From positions 1-64,000 of the forward strand of contig JAVBLM010000003.1 of assembly GCA_031553535.1 (NCBI GenBank): 64,000 nucleotides of DNA, read 5' to 3'. Numbering within the stretch: the stretch's first letter is position 1; each line of letters starts with the position of its first letter. The notes beneath the pieces were generated by a model. That model saw only the letters and a program-made list of their open reading frames with translations. It was not told the DNA's origin and did not search any database. Position numbers and translations under genes: made by a program. Origin of the DNA: JAIROC01 sp031553535. GTDB taxonomy: Bacteria; Bacteroidota; Bacteroidia; Bacteroidales; WCHB1-69. Positions 55,292-64,000 of this stretch are shown one piece after another.

Positions 55292-57118
55292 TTAATTACT
55301 CATTTTCAAGATATCACCGCGTAATATTCGAAAACGGGTTCTGGCCTCCACCGTATAAATACTATCAGGATAATCAAGAAGCAATTGCTGGTATAATTCC
55401 ATTGCTTTAAAGCTATCTTTTAAATGAATCTCCTGCAACCTGGCACGCTCGAAAAGAGCTTCATCTGCCAATAAATCGTACGGATATGATTTTACAAGTA
55501 TTCCATACAGGCTATCCGCTTTGAAATAATTCTGCTGGGCCATCGCTATCTTCGCCTTTTTATATAAAATATCATCCAACAAGGAATGGTATAAATTCTG
55601 GTTCTCAATAGTATCCAACAATCTCAATGCCTCATCGTAACGATGAACTTCCATTAGGAAATCAGCCGCGGCAAATTGCTTAAGCGAAATATCCATGGAA
55701 TCGGCTTCATTCTGATTGTCGGAAATCAATAAAGAAAAATACATTGCATCATTTGCTATAAGCTTGGAGGTTGCAGCCCGCAGAACATCCAATTGAGCTT
55801 TTGCCCATTCAAATTCACCCATATGAAAGGACAATTTTGCATTTTTAAACTTTGCCATCTGTCCGATTGTATCATTGGGAAAATCTTTCTCTACCTGCGA
55901 ATACAATAACGTTGCTTCCCATACATCATCTTCCAATTGAAGAATATCTCCCATATCCAGTTTTAACAGGGCTTTTTCTTTGGGACCAATATTATTAGAC
56001 GATAGATTTTGATTTATCATTTCTGTTGCAGACTCAATATTATTCAATTGTACGGCTTTCAGGGAAATCCATCTGCGATACAATCCAAAGTTAGAGTTGT
56101 TTACTGATCTAGATTGAAAATATTGCGCCAATTCCCTATCAATGTTATGTACTTGCTGATAATTCGTAGGGTGAGTTACAGCAGCCTGGGTAAGCTTGGT
56201 ATTAAGCAACATCACTTGCGCATCATAATAAAAAACAGTGGTTTCCCCTCTTCCGATAATATAACTGTATCCATCGATTGCCGTATTAAAATCATAATTT
56301 TCCGCAGCAATATTGGCCAGTTCAAAAATACGGCGGCCATCTTCATTATAACGCTTATCCATTGCTTTGGCTTGCCTCATAGCTGCAACAAAATCTTTCC
56401 TTTGCATCGAAAACCATATCATCAAAGAAGAATATGCTTTATTATCAGGATATTTGCTGACAGCTTTTAATAATTGCACACGAATTATTTCACTTCGTAG
56501 ATTTTCATCATCGCCAATCAGCCAATTGGTAAGCCTTGTTTCCACAAAGTTAAGCATATCTTCATTCTCGTTCAAAAGAATAATATACTCTCCCATGGCT
56601 TTCTCATAGTCGTTATTCGCTTCGTATATAGACGCAATTTCTGCCGCATAGGTAGTTGGGGAATTACTCAGTTTACGACCATGAAGATACGTTTTTACCG
56701 CATAATCATTCAACCGGTACGCTTGAAAAGCCCGGGCCAATTCTATAATTATAGTGGTATTAGCCGTAATATCTGTAATAGAACTTTCATACTGTTTCTT
56801 CGCTTTAGACGCATCTCCCTGCATTTCGTAAACATATCCAAGGTCAATATTATATTTCTGTACGTTTGGGAATTGTCTCATTTGCTTTTTAACAAGTTTC
56901 TCAGCCTCTTTTACATCCCCTATCTGTAGTAATGTTTGAAGATAAAAAGAATAATAATGATTGTTCGGATTCTGCTTATATAGTTCGGCAAATAACTCAT
57001 TGGCCTTTTCAAATTCCTGATTCCTATAATATTGATAGGCCAACTGTTCATTGTTCGATTGTGAAAACAGATTAGCTAAAGAAAAAAGGAATATTATGGA
57101 TACTATGATTTTCTTCAT
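55292..57118 (-). CDS. Secreted tetratricopeptide repeat protein
   Basis: 608 aa. A signal peptide (MKKIIVSIIFLFSLANLFSQ) starts the protein at 57118; an upstream ATG at 57160 would add an unlikely leader. TPR helices fill the rest, with typical ends such as YQYYRNQEFEKANELFAELY (about 25-44), DLGYVYEMQGDASKAKKQYE and RARLQEIHLKDSFKAMELYQ near the C-terminus. Proteins of this type in Bacteroidota are periplasmic or outer-membrane adaptors; no partner is evident here. The promoter is at 57149-57156. It is convergent with the O-antigen ligase gene. Confidence 0.88.
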   Translation of the reverse strand: MKKIIVSIIFLFSLANLFSQSNNEQLAYQYYRNQEFEKANELFAELYKQNPNNHYYSFYLQTLLQIGDVKEAEKLVKKQMRQFPNVQKYNIDLGYVYEMQGDASKAKKQYESSITDITANTTIIIELARAFQAYRLNDYAVKTYLHGRKLSNSPTTYAAEIASIYEANNDYEKAMGEYIILLNENEDMLNFVETRLTNWLIGDDENLRSEIIRVQLLKAVSKYPDNKAYSSLMIWFSMQRKDFVAAMRQAKAMDKRYNEDGRRIFELANIAAENYDFNTAIDGYSYIIGRGETTVFYYDAQVMLLNTKLTQAAVTHPTNYQQVHNIDRELAQYFQSRSVNNSNFGLYRRWISLKAVQLNNIESATEMINQNLSSNNIGPKEKALLKLDMGDILQLEDDVWEATLLYSQVEKDFPNDTIGQMAKFKNAKLSFHMGEFEWAKAQLDVLRAATSKLIANDAMYFSLLISDNQNEADSMDISLKQFAAADFLMEVHRYDEALRLLDTIENQNLYHSLLDDILYKKAKIAMAQQNYFKADSLYGILVKSYPYDLLADEALFERARLQEIHLKDSFKAMELYQQLLLDYPDSIYTVEARTRFRILRGDILKMSN

Positions 57119-57148
57119 GAATTTTAATATAATTCGAATTTTAAACTG

Positions 57149-57156
57149 CAAAGATA
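57149..57156 (-). promoter_or_regulatory. -7 promoter element for the TPR gene
   Basis: On the minus strand this reads TATCTTTG, a TAnnTTTG match ending 30 nt before the ATG at 57118. Confidence 0.55.
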
Positions 57157-57211
57157 ACACATTTTAGCATATAACTAATACATCAGCTTTTGCTAAAGAT
57201 ATACTATCCAA

Positions 57212-57325
57212 ATGAATATAAAAACATTACTTGTATATAGTTCCGGGATTCCCAATTCGGAAATAATAGCTGGAAATTGTATTTATCGAAAGTTAACCTC
57301 CGAGACAAAGAAGGTGTTTTTTTAA
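57212..57325 (+). CDS. Possible 37-aa small ORF
   Basis: An ATG opens 37 codons (MNIKTLLVYSSGIPNSEIIA and on) in the 333-bp spacer between the TPR gene and the GT2 gene. No ribosome-binding site or family is recognisable; it may be chance. Confidence 0.15.
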   Translation: MNIKTLLVYSSGIPNSEIIAGNCIYRKLTSETKKVFF

Positions 57326-57423
57326 CAAATTAAAAATGAAAGATATAAAATAGACATTACACTCATTCAGAAGTTATCTCATTATTGTAGACTTTCAATC
57401 TCCGGTTATCAAGCAAAAAATTA

Positions 57424-57431
57424 TATCTTTG
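57424..57431 (+). promoter_or_regulatory. -7 promoter element for the gtr-like cluster
   Basis: TATCTTTG ends 20 nt before the ATG at 57452 and matches TAnnTTTG. Confidence 0.55.
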
Positions 57432-57451
57432 TAAAATTGAGTCACAAGTAA

Positions 57452-58417
57452 ATGGATATGGAAATTTCCTCAAAAAAAGTAGAGTGTTCGATTATTGCCT
57501 CCGTTTTTAATGAAGAAGAAAGTATAAAGCTGTTTTACGAATCTTTATTGGATACGCTTGCCTCCTTGCAAATTAACTATGAAATTATTTTCGTAAATGA
57601 TGGAAGTACCGATAACAGTTTGAACCTGTTAAAAAGTATCGCAGCATCCAATAATGCCGTACGAATTATTGATTTCTCAAGAAATTTCGGACACGAGGCA
57701 GCCATGCTTGCCGGCATTGACCATGCCTACGGAGAGTCCGTTATCTGCATGGATAGTGATTTACAACATCCTCCGAAAATGATTCTGGAAATGTTGCAGA
57801 AAAAAGCGGAAGGTTTTGATGTAATTAATATGGTGAGAATGGATAGAAAAGATGCGGGATGGCTACAAAAAATGAACTCGAAACTATTTTATAAATTCAT
57901 CAATAGCATTTCTTCCGTAAAGCTAGCTGAAAATGCTTCGGATTTTTTCTTGATTTCTAAAAAAGTTTGCAAAATATTACAGAACGATTTCAGAGAACGT
58001 ACCCGTTTTTTACGCGGAATTATACAATTGGTAGGTTTTAGAAAAACCACCATTGAATATATCGCTCCAAAACGAATTGCCGGAAAAAGTAAATATTCAT
58101 TTTTTAAACTTTTAAAGCTTTCATTTACCGCTATTTCCTCTTTTTCCAAACTGCCCTTGCAATTAGGCATTATTACAGGGTTGATTTTTAGTGTTATTAG
58201 TGTGGTTTTGATCGTATTTTCTCTAATCATGTGGATCCTTGGAAAAACTATTCCCGGTTATACAACTTTAGTTATTTTCATGAGTGCTTTTGCTGGTATT
58301 CAGCTTTTTGTAACCGGCTTGATAGGACAATATATAAGTTATGTTTTTGAAGAAGTAAAAGGTCGCCCACCTTATATTGTAAATGATATTTATGAGTTTA
58401 AGAATGAAGATCAATAA
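57452..58417 (+). CDS. GtrB-like bactoprenol glycosyltransferase (GT2)
   Basis: 321 aa. The GT2 domain has CSIIASVFNEEESIKLFYES, YEIIFVNDGSTDNSLNLLKS, IDFSRNFGHEAAMLAGIDHA and the metal site ICMDSDLQHPPKMI (about residues 98-111). KRIAGKSKYSFFKLLKLSF precedes two C-terminal membrane helices (LGIITGLIFSVISVVLIVFS and VIFMSAFAGIQLFVTGLIGQ). This is the GtrB/DPM1 type that transfers glucose or a similar sugar from a nucleotide donor to undecaprenyl phosphate. A GtrII-type gene overlaps its end, completing a glucosyl-transfer pair. It is probably the first gene of an operon running to 62549. Confidence 0.9.
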   Translation: MDMEISSKKVECSIIASVFNEEESIKLFYESLLDTLASLQINYEIIFVNDGSTDNSLNLLKSIAASNNAVRIIDFSRNFGHEAAMLAGIDHAYGESVICMDSDLQHPPKMILEMLQKKAEGFDVINMVRMDRKDAGWLQKMNSKLFYKFINSISSVKLAENASDFFLISKKVCKILQNDFRERTRFLRGIIQLVGFRKTTIEYIAPKRIAGKSKYSFFKLLKLSFTAISSFSKLPLQLGIITGLIFSVISVVLIVFSLIMWILGKTIPGYTTLVIFMSAFAGIQLFVTGLIGQYISYVFEEVKGRPPYIVNDIYEFKNEDQ

Positions 58418-59879
58418 GAAAATAAAGGAAAATTTCTCAGCAAACATATTAGAATCAGACAATAAAAAAGAATTTGTTTTTTCTATTCTATTTTTATTTG
58501 TAATATACTTTTTATCCATAATCAGTATTATTCGTGCAAATTTTAATTATATTGATGATTTACGTAGAAGCATTGATAGTTATGATTTGGATGGTGTCTT
58601 TTCTCGACACATTTCAAAATATTTAAGTTATCTTGTAAATGCAAGCAGTCACATAACAGATATTTCTCCCCTGCCCCAATTAATAGCATGTTGCTTTTTA
58701 GCATTGGCAGGATTTATTTTAGTGAAAACAATCTGCAATAAAACCAATAAATTACTATTAATAGCAAGTTTGCCGATAGGTTTATCTCCATATTTTTTGG
58801 AATGTTTTTCATATAAATTTGATGCTCCTTATATGGCATTATCAATTTTGGCGAGTATTGTTCCTTTTCTTTTTATGCAAAAAAACCGCTGGTTATATTC
58901 TTTTATTTGCATACTATCAATTCTGGTAATGACCATGACCTATCAAGCAGCATCAGGTGTTTTTATTATGATAACCATTTATATCTTTTTTTCTAACCTG
59001 ATTTATAAAAAAATCACTTTAAAAAACAATTTCATATTTTTGGGAATATCTGTATTTAGTTATTGTGCTGCAATAATCATATTTCGGGTATGTTTCATGG
59101 AACCTATAGATTTCGGTTATGTTTCTACATATGTCGCAAGTTCAGAGAACATCGTTTCAGTTTTTATGCGAAATACACAAATTTTCTCTTCAATTATTTA
59201 TCATGATTTTAATCTTACATGGAAAATAATACTCTATATAATCATCGCAATATTTTACATAAAAACAATTGTTTTTTCCAAGATCAATAAAGTCCTTTCT
59301 TTTTTCTTAACAACAATTTTTATATTTTTACTCTTTCTTTCAAGTTTCGGACTATATTTGGTGCTTAAAGATCCTTTATTTGCACCAAGAGGTATGTATG
59401 GCGTTGGGGTTTTTATTGCCATTTTATGTATCGATATTTCTTTTTCATTAAGAAAAATAGCTATCATTCCTGTAATTGCTTTGGTTTGGTGTTTTTTTGT
59501 GTTATATTTTTCTTATGGCAATGCTTTAGCAGACCAAAAAAGGTATAATGATTTTAGAACCGAATTATTATTAAAAGACTTATCTTCTTTATTACCGGAG
59601 AAAACAGATGAGCCTTATTCTATTAAAATTATTAATAACGAAGGATTTTCTCCGGCAGTAGAAAATGCTGCAAAAAGTAGTCCTATCATAAAAAAATTAG
59701 TACCTATAAATTTGCAAGGAGGTTGGCCTTTTGGAAATTATTATTTAATTCAGTACTATAAATTTAAGTTGAATAATGATGATGGCCTTATTGAAGAAAC
59801 AATGCCCGTTATTTTTGATTCTTACTACCATACAATAAAGAGGAACGATAATCAAATTGTTGTAATATTAAAAGAATAA
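58404..59879 (+). CDS. GtrII-type glucosyltransferase domain membrane protein
   Basis: 491 aa from the ATG at 58404; ATGs at 58392 and 58383 are also in frame and would overlap gtrB further. About ten membrane helices. The N-terminal segment ANFNYIDDLRRSIDSYDLDG (about residues 42-61) is the signature loop of the Glucos_trans_II family: N-Y-x-D-D followed by R and a charged turn. In Shigella phage systems GtrII transfers glucose from undecaprenyl-P-glucose to O-antigen. Here the pairing with a GtrB-like gene makes a similar periplasmic modification likely. The acceptor is unknown. Confidence 0.82.
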   Translation: MKINKKIKENFSANILESDNKKEFVFSILFLFVIYFLSIISIIRANFNYIDDLRRSIDSYDLDGVFSRHISKYLSYLVNASSHITDISPLPQLIACCFLALAGFILVKTICNKTNKLLLIASLPIGLSPYFLECFSYKFDAPYMALSILASIVPFLFMQKNRWLYSFICILSILVMTMTYQAASGVFIMITIYIFFSNLIYKKITLKNNFIFLGISVFSYCAAIIIFRVCFMEPIDFGYVSTYVASSENIVSVFMRNTQIFSSIIYHDFNLTWKIILYIIIAIFYIKTIVFSKINKVLSFFLTTIFIFLLFLSSFGLYLVLKDPLFAPRGMYGVGVFIAILCIDISFSLRKIAIIPVIALVWCFFVLYFSYGNALADQKRYNDFRTELLLKDLSSLLPEKTDEPYSIKIINNEGFSPAVENAAKSSPIIKKLVPINLQGGWPFGNYYLIQYYKFKLNNDDGLIEETMPVIFDSYYHTIKRNDNQIVVILKE

Positions 59880-59925
59880 GTTACCACATAGAATGACAAC
59901 CAATAAATAATAAAACCATCAAAAT

Positions 59926-61575
59926 ATGATAACAAAAATTAAACAATTTTGTACTGCTTACGGAGGAATAATATGGGCGTTAATTGTAGCATTGGTAGCC
60001 TTACTGTTTTGGTTTGCTTATCGTACAGACTTGGAGTTGAGCCAATTTTTTTCTTCAGACTCCTTATATTTGCCGGCATTGTACAGAGATTTTTTTCAAG
60101 ATGGATACAGTTTGAATGGTTGGACTTTAAACCAGGCATCCAATTTTTTTCCGGACATGTTACTCTTTTTCATATTGAATGCCCTGACAGGTGATTTTAT
60201 TACAGCAACTTTTTGTTTCTCTGTTATACAGTATTTTACCATCATCCTTGTAATGTATTTGATTTTCAAACAACTAAAACCAAATCTGCATCTTTCTACA
60301 TTTGTCCCGGCTATTCTTCTGTTTGCATCATTTCTGTTTCTTTTTTTTATTGATCGAAGCTGGATATCTTCGCTTTTAATGCATAATTCCTGGCATACCA
60401 GCGCATTTGCAATGTCATTGATTTGCATTTACTTGTTTTGCAAGTACTTGAATTCTAAATCACAGAAAACACTTATCTCCATAATAGTATTATCCATGCT
60501 TTGCGGAGCTTGTGATAAACTGTTTTTTGTCTGCTTTACTATTCCGGTATCTATGGTAGTAGTTATACTCTATTTTTTTAATAAAGATCGAAAAACGCTA
60601 ACAAAGCTTTTAATTTCTTTAGCCATAGGCACAATTTTGGGAGTAACTCTATGGGTATTTTTTAAAAATAATCCTTATTTTTCACTGACAAGACCCTACG
60701 GTGAGTTTACGTCAGCCCTCATTCAAGAATCTTGGAGAGACTTTTCCGAACAGATGTACGGGTATTTAACCAATCTCTCATTTGTTTTTTTTCTTACATG
60801 GTTTTCTATATTGTCTTATATTGCTGTTGTTATATATGTTGTTGTAAGAACTTACAAACTAATTAAAGAAAAAGGAACTGCTGATACCCTATTTGCATTC
60901 GAGCTATTTGTCTTGTTTTTTACGCCCATCGTTGTTTTTACTCCGATATTGGCAGGTAGCTACGACAATTCCGTCTCTTTACGCTATAACTATTTCCCTT
61001 ATATTTTATTACCTTTCAATTCTGCTATATTAATAAGTAATTGGTTGAATAAAAATAAATTAATCAGAATAACATTAAATGCAACACTTTCATTATTAAT
61101 GTTGGGATATTTGTTTTTTAAGTTTCCACCACAAGAATTTAATGACGGATTTAACCGATTTTTGAATTGTTATCCGGAAAGAACAAGCATTATTGACAGT
61201 TATTTTGAAGATGAAACCCTTAAATATGGGATCACTGACGACTACTGGCTTGCAAGACAAGCTACCATGTTTTCGAAAAAAGGGGTTAGATTGCATTGTG
61301 CCTTTCCCGGTGGTGACCCATGGTTACATGTATCCAATAAATACTGGTTTACGGATAATGATAAAGGCAAACATGCACATTGCAAATTCACTTTTATCGT
61401 GTGGACAAAAGGGAATGAAGTTCCTGTTTTTTTCAAAGAGAACAATGATCTTCAACCTGTTGATTTAGAAAATTGGAATTTATACGAAGTTGCACCGTAT
61501 CGATTCATTATACCAGGACAACGATTACATGTAGAACCTGTTTTAATTGATACATCTTCCAAATGCAGAAAGTAA
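59926..61575 (+). CDS. GT-C-like multispanning membrane protein
   Basis: 549 aa with about ten to eleven membrane helices in the first 410 residues and a soluble C-terminal part. An early periplasmic loop reads SQFFSSDSLYLPALYRDFFQ, placing an acidic Asp after the first helix, as in GT-C glycosyltransferases that use lipid-linked donors. No family is recognised with certainty. The stop overlaps the next gene by 13 bases. The context (gtrB, gtrII and GT2 genes) supports a role in transferring a lipid-linked sugar, but that is inference. Confidence 0.72.
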   Translation: MITKIKQFCTAYGGIIWALIVALVALLFWFAYRTDLELSQFFSSDSLYLPALYRDFFQDGYSLNGWTLNQASNFFPDMLLFFILNALTGDFITATFCFSVIQYFTIILVMYLIFKQLKPNLHLSTFVPAILLFASFLFLFFIDRSWISSLLMHNSWHTSAFAMSLICIYLFCKYLNSKSQKTLISIIVLSMLCGACDKLFFVCFTIPVSMVVVILYFFNKDRKTLTKLLISLAIGTILGVTLWVFFKNNPYFSLTRPYGEFTSALIQESWRDFSEQMYGYLTNLSFVFFLTWFSILSYIAVVIYVVVRTYKLIKEKGTADTLFAFELFVLFFTPIVVFTPILAGSYDNSVSLRYNYFPYILLPFNSAILISNWLNKNKLIRITLNATLSLLMLGYLFFKFPPQEFNDGFNRFLNCYPERTSIIDSYFEDETLKYGITDDYWLARQATMFSKKGVRLHCAFPGGDPWLHVSNKYWFTDNDKGKHAHCKFTFIVWTKGNEVPVFFKENNDLQPVDLENWNLYEVAPYRFIIPGQRLHVEPVLIDTSSKCRK

Positions 61576-62549
61576 AAAATCATTCTATCGCAGTTGTTAT
61601 TCCATGCTATAAAGTGGAAAACCAAATCCAAAAAGTTGTTGCGAAAATTCCTGACTACATAACTTCTATTATTTTAGTTGATGATGCTTCACCTGATAAA
61701 ACAGGTGAAATACTTACTCAGCTATCGAATGACAATCCAAAAATCACCGTCTTGCATCATTCCAAAAATCAAGGTGTTGGCGGAGCCATGATTTCCGGGT
61801 TTCAAGAAGCTATAAAACAAAACCAAGAAGTTGTTATTAAAATTGACGGGGATGGACAAATGAATACTGCTTATTTTGACAAAATGCTAAAGGCTATTGT
61901 TAAAGAAAATTATAACTTTGCGAAAGGAAATCGTTTTTTTGACCGGAAAACATTGCGGAAAATGCCCGCAATCAGACGAATTGGAAATTTAGGGATGAGC
62001 TTTTTGATTAAAATGGCTTCCGGATATTGGAATGTTTTCGATCCGACAAACGGTTTTTTTTGCATCCATGCTTCTACATTAAAAAGGATTGATTTTGAGC
62101 GCCTGTCTAAACGTTTTTTCTTTGAAAGTTCACTCTTAATCGAACTATATTATACAGGGGCAAAGATTAAAGACATTGCCATGCCTGCCATTTATGCTGA
62201 AGAGAAATCCAATCTTTCTGTTTGGAAAACATTTTTTACTTTTCCGCCCAAGTTGTTCATGTCATTTTTAAGGCGTATTTGGTTACGTTATTTTATTTAC
62301 GACTTCAATATCGGATCTTTATATATATTTTTTGGTGTTCCGTTGTTCTTTTTCGGTATGATATTCGGTATTATAAAATGGGTTCACTATGCCCGGTTAG
62401 ATGTTGCTTCTCCTACAGGAACGATTATGGTTGCCGTAATCAGCTTAGTATTGGGATTTCAGATGATACTTGCTGCCATTCAGTATGACATTAGTGCAGA
62501 TAATCCTTTTAGTATCGAAAATGAAAATTTTGAAGAAGAAGACCGCTAA
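61563..62549 (+). CDS. Family 2 glycosyltransferase with C-terminal membrane helices
   Basis: 328 aa. GT2 motifs are SIAVVIPCYKVENQIQKVVA (about residues 8-27), ILVDDASPDKTGEIL, HHSKNQGVGGAMISGFQEAI and the metal site VVIKIDGDGQMN (about 91-102). FDPTNGFFCIHASTLKRIDF and two C-terminal helices (YIFFGVPLFFFGMIFGIIKW and TIMVAVISLVLGFQMILAAI) make it a polyisoprenyl-phosphate glycosyltransferase like DPM1/GtrB. It is the second of this type in the cluster, so two lipid-linked donors may be made here. The start overlaps the previous gene by 13 bases and its end overlaps the converging gene by four. Confidence 0.9.
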   Translation: MQKVKNHSIAVVIPCYKVENQIQKVVAKIPDYITSIILVDDASPDKTGEILTQLSNDNPKITVLHHSKNQGVGGAMISGFQEAIKQNQEVVIKIDGDGQMNTAYFDKMLKAIVKENYNFAKGNRFFDRKTLRKMPAIRRIGNLGMSFLIKMASGYWNVFDPTNGFFCIHASTLKRIDFERLSKRFFFESSLLIELYYTGAKIKDIAMPAIYAEEKSNLSVWKTFFTFPPKLFMSFLRRIWLRYFIYDFNIGSLYIFFGVPLFFFGMIFGIIKWVHYARLDVASPTGTIMVAVISLVLGFQMILAAIQYDISADNPFSIENENFEEEDR

Positions 62550-63988
62550 GGCCTCAGGTCTTTTATAACAAATCCCCCATCTTCAATGGTCAATTCCTTC
62601 GCAGGTTGTTTGGGCAATTTAAAATAATTGGGGTTCAATTCTTTTATCTCCCAAAAAGTCCACCAAGGGACAGCCATATACAAATCTTCATTCAGGAAAT
62701 TATCGTTATATTTTTGATTATCCAGATCTTCTTGTATGTAAAAATTAACCGTTGAATCAATATCTATCATAGCTGAATACATCATGGATTCAAATCCTGT
62801 TGCCCAATTGTAAAAAGGGATAATGGTATGTGATAATTCCTTATCCATTACCAATTTCTTCTGATTCTCTTTATTGGCAAAGCTCACCATCTCATCTATT
62901 TTCCGCAGGCGTTCGGAATAAGGCCCGCTGGCAACTGCAATTTTTATAAATCCTGCTATTAGTAAACATGTTAAACCAATAAAAAACACTTTATCCCACT
63001 TAAAAGACATATTTGGGAAAACATCTCTCATAAACGGAAGCCCACAAAAAAACATAAGAGGCAAAAAGGAACGTTCACGCCCTATGGTACTATCCGGACC
63101 ATGGTATATAATAAGTGTAATCAACATAAAGAAAAGGGCAAAACCCAGAAAGAATATAAAATTCAAATATTGCTTTTTCCTTTTATATTGAATCAAGGCC
63201 AGCGTTAACAGCAAAAAAGGCATCCAATAGAAATCTAACAGATGGATCAGAAACCATTCCGTACTGGATAAGTGATGTATATTTCTACAATAACCCAAAA
63301 ACTCCATGAGGTTCATGTTATAATCGGTGTCGTGAGACCCTTGTTCCACTGTCAGAACTTTTAGTATCATTATCCCTATAGCCAGAAGAGATATAACTGT
63401 TTTCTGTTTTACTGTATAATTTTTATCAAGAATATAAATCCCCAATATAAATACAAGAAAGAACAATGCTACCGGATGTATGAACACACACAAAGCCATT
63501 ACCAGTAGGGCTATTGAATAGTAAAGGATCTTTTTACCGGCTTCTTTTCCTTCTGCAAACCGGCTGTTTAACCATGCATACAGAAATGCAGCAAAAAACA
63601 TCAACTGAAATGTTTCAGATATGGCATGGAAAAAAGTTTGTCGCATGCCTATCATAGTAAACAACATTATTATGCCTACTTGTTTATTTTTTAGTACATA
63701 CGTCGTAAGCAACCAAAAACCGTATGCAATCAATGTAAAGGATGCGGAATAAGAAAGAATGACTACCTTGAGCGGGAGTTTTAAATTAATAGCAAGCAGG
63801 GGCAATAGCTCAGAGAGAAACATACTGTAACGCCTTACATTTTGCTGAAATCCGCAACGCTTAATCATTTCAAATACCTGATAGGCACTGTCCATAAAAA
63901 GCACACGCTCATTTGCCAATACAAAAGAAAAAACAAATAATACAAAAAAGGTTAGATGCCCGAGAATCAAATATTTGTTTTCATCCAA
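62546..63988 (-). CDS. Multispanning membrane protein, GT-C-like
   Basis: 480 aa with about ten membrane helices and a soluble C-terminal tail. The first loop reads VLANERVLFMDSAYQVFEMI, with an acidic Asp after helix 1, the position of the catalytic acid in GT-C transferases. No family is recognised with confidence. It is convergent with the GT2 gene and their ends overlap by four bases. The start is the ATG at 63986-63988; the 12 bases after it to the window end give no promoter. Likely role in glycan transfer, by layout and neighbours only. Confidence 0.7.
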   Translation of the reverse strand: MDENKYLILGHLTFFVLFVFSFVLANERVLFMDSAYQVFEMIKRCGFQQNVRRYSMFLSELLPLLAINLKLPLKVVILSYSASFTLIAYGFWLLTTYVLKNKQVGIIMLFTMIGMRQTFFHAISETFQLMFFAAFLYAWLNSRFAEGKEAGKKILYYSIALLVMALCVFIHPVALFFLVFILGIYILDKNYTVKQKTVISLLAIGIMILKVLTVEQGSHDTDYNMNLMEFLGYCRNIHHLSSTEWFLIHLLDFYWMPFLLLTLALIQYKRKKQYLNFIFFLGFALFFMLITLIIYHGPDSTIGRERSFLPLMFFCGLPFMRDVFPNMSFKWDKVFFIGLTCLLIAGFIKIAVASGPYSERLRKIDEMVSFANKENQKKLVMDKELSHTIIPFYNWATGFESMMYSAMIDIDSTVNFYIQEDLDNQKYNDNFLNEDLYMAVPWWTFWEIKELNPNYFKLPKQPAKELTIEDGGFVIKDLRP

Positions 63989-64000
63989 CCTGACTTTTGA

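Noticed and set aside
55150..55410. 86-aa frame before the TPR gene end
   Set aside because: It runs into the antisense of the TPR gene and shows no family resemblance.

Overview
The window looks like chromosomal DNA of an AT-rich member of the Bacteroidota, most likely order Bacteroidales. Many genes start shortly after the TAnnTTTG -7 element typical of this phylum. The gene set also fits: a NusG-like UpxY antiterminator opening a surface-polysaccharide locus, a large secreted protein with a type IX 'gliding motility' C-terminal domain, pyruvate phosphate dikinase, a methylmalonyl-CoA mutase small subunit, DUF4301, DUF5687 and DUF389 genes. I saw no rRNA, tRNA, insertion sequence or CRISPR array. 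Species cannot be settled from this sequence alone.

Layout. 1-3.2 kb: a five-gene operon (ferredoxin-nitroreductase, AlkD-like DNA repair protein, AAA ATPase, two small proteins). 3.4-11.5 kb: an RLAN/RimK ATP-grasp ligase, a two-gene ABC exporter with a GNAT gene, then a leftward group (GNAT, DUF2156, DUF4301). 11.5-17.8 kb: a 42-bp minisatellite region, a MATE transporter, the GTPase Der, a four-helix-bundle gene and an LtaS-like membrane sulfatase. 18.1-33.6 kb: a complete Wzx/Wzy-type capsule or exopolysaccharide locus (leader RNA, UpxY, WecA-like initiator, flippase, two FrhB-type genes, pyruvyl transferase, polymerase, WbsX, glycosyltransferases, epimerase, Wza-like lipoprotein, Wzc-like copolymerase). 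It contains one decayed glycosyltransferase and one degenerate FrhB copy. 33.7-39 kb: leftward DUF454, ppdK and mutA. 39.7-50.3 kb: rarA, DUF389, the type IX-secreted protein, tyrS, a surface protein and pruA, which ends in a strong terminator. 50.3-51.6 kb: a gene-free stretch with a candidate structured RNA, a 41-bp minisatellite and a triple hairpin. 51.6-57.1 kb: an S41 protease, an O-antigen ligase-like protein and a TPR protein. 57.4-64 kb: a second glycan cluster with GtrB and GtrII-type glucosyl-transfer genes and two GT-C-like membrane proteins.

How the genes fit together. In the main glycan locus UpxY probably lets RNA polymerase read through the leader. The WecA-like protein loads the first sugar phosphate on undecaprenyl phosphate and the glycosyltransferases extend it. 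The pyruvyl transferase/FrhB pair and WbsX probably decorate or modify the unit, which is flipped (Wzx), polymerised (Wzy) and exported (Wza/Wzc). The 57-62.5 kb cluster looks like a separate lipid-linked glucosyl modification system.

The least expected features are non-coding. Four separate minisatellites, unrelated in primary sequence, all have periods of 22 or 41-42 bp and all carry a palindromic core. There is also a compact candidate small RNA at about 50.79-50.92 kb. Other points of note: mutA has no mutB beside it, the Wzc-like kinase lacks the usual tyrosine-rich tail, and rarA is flanked by direct copies of a dispersed repeat.
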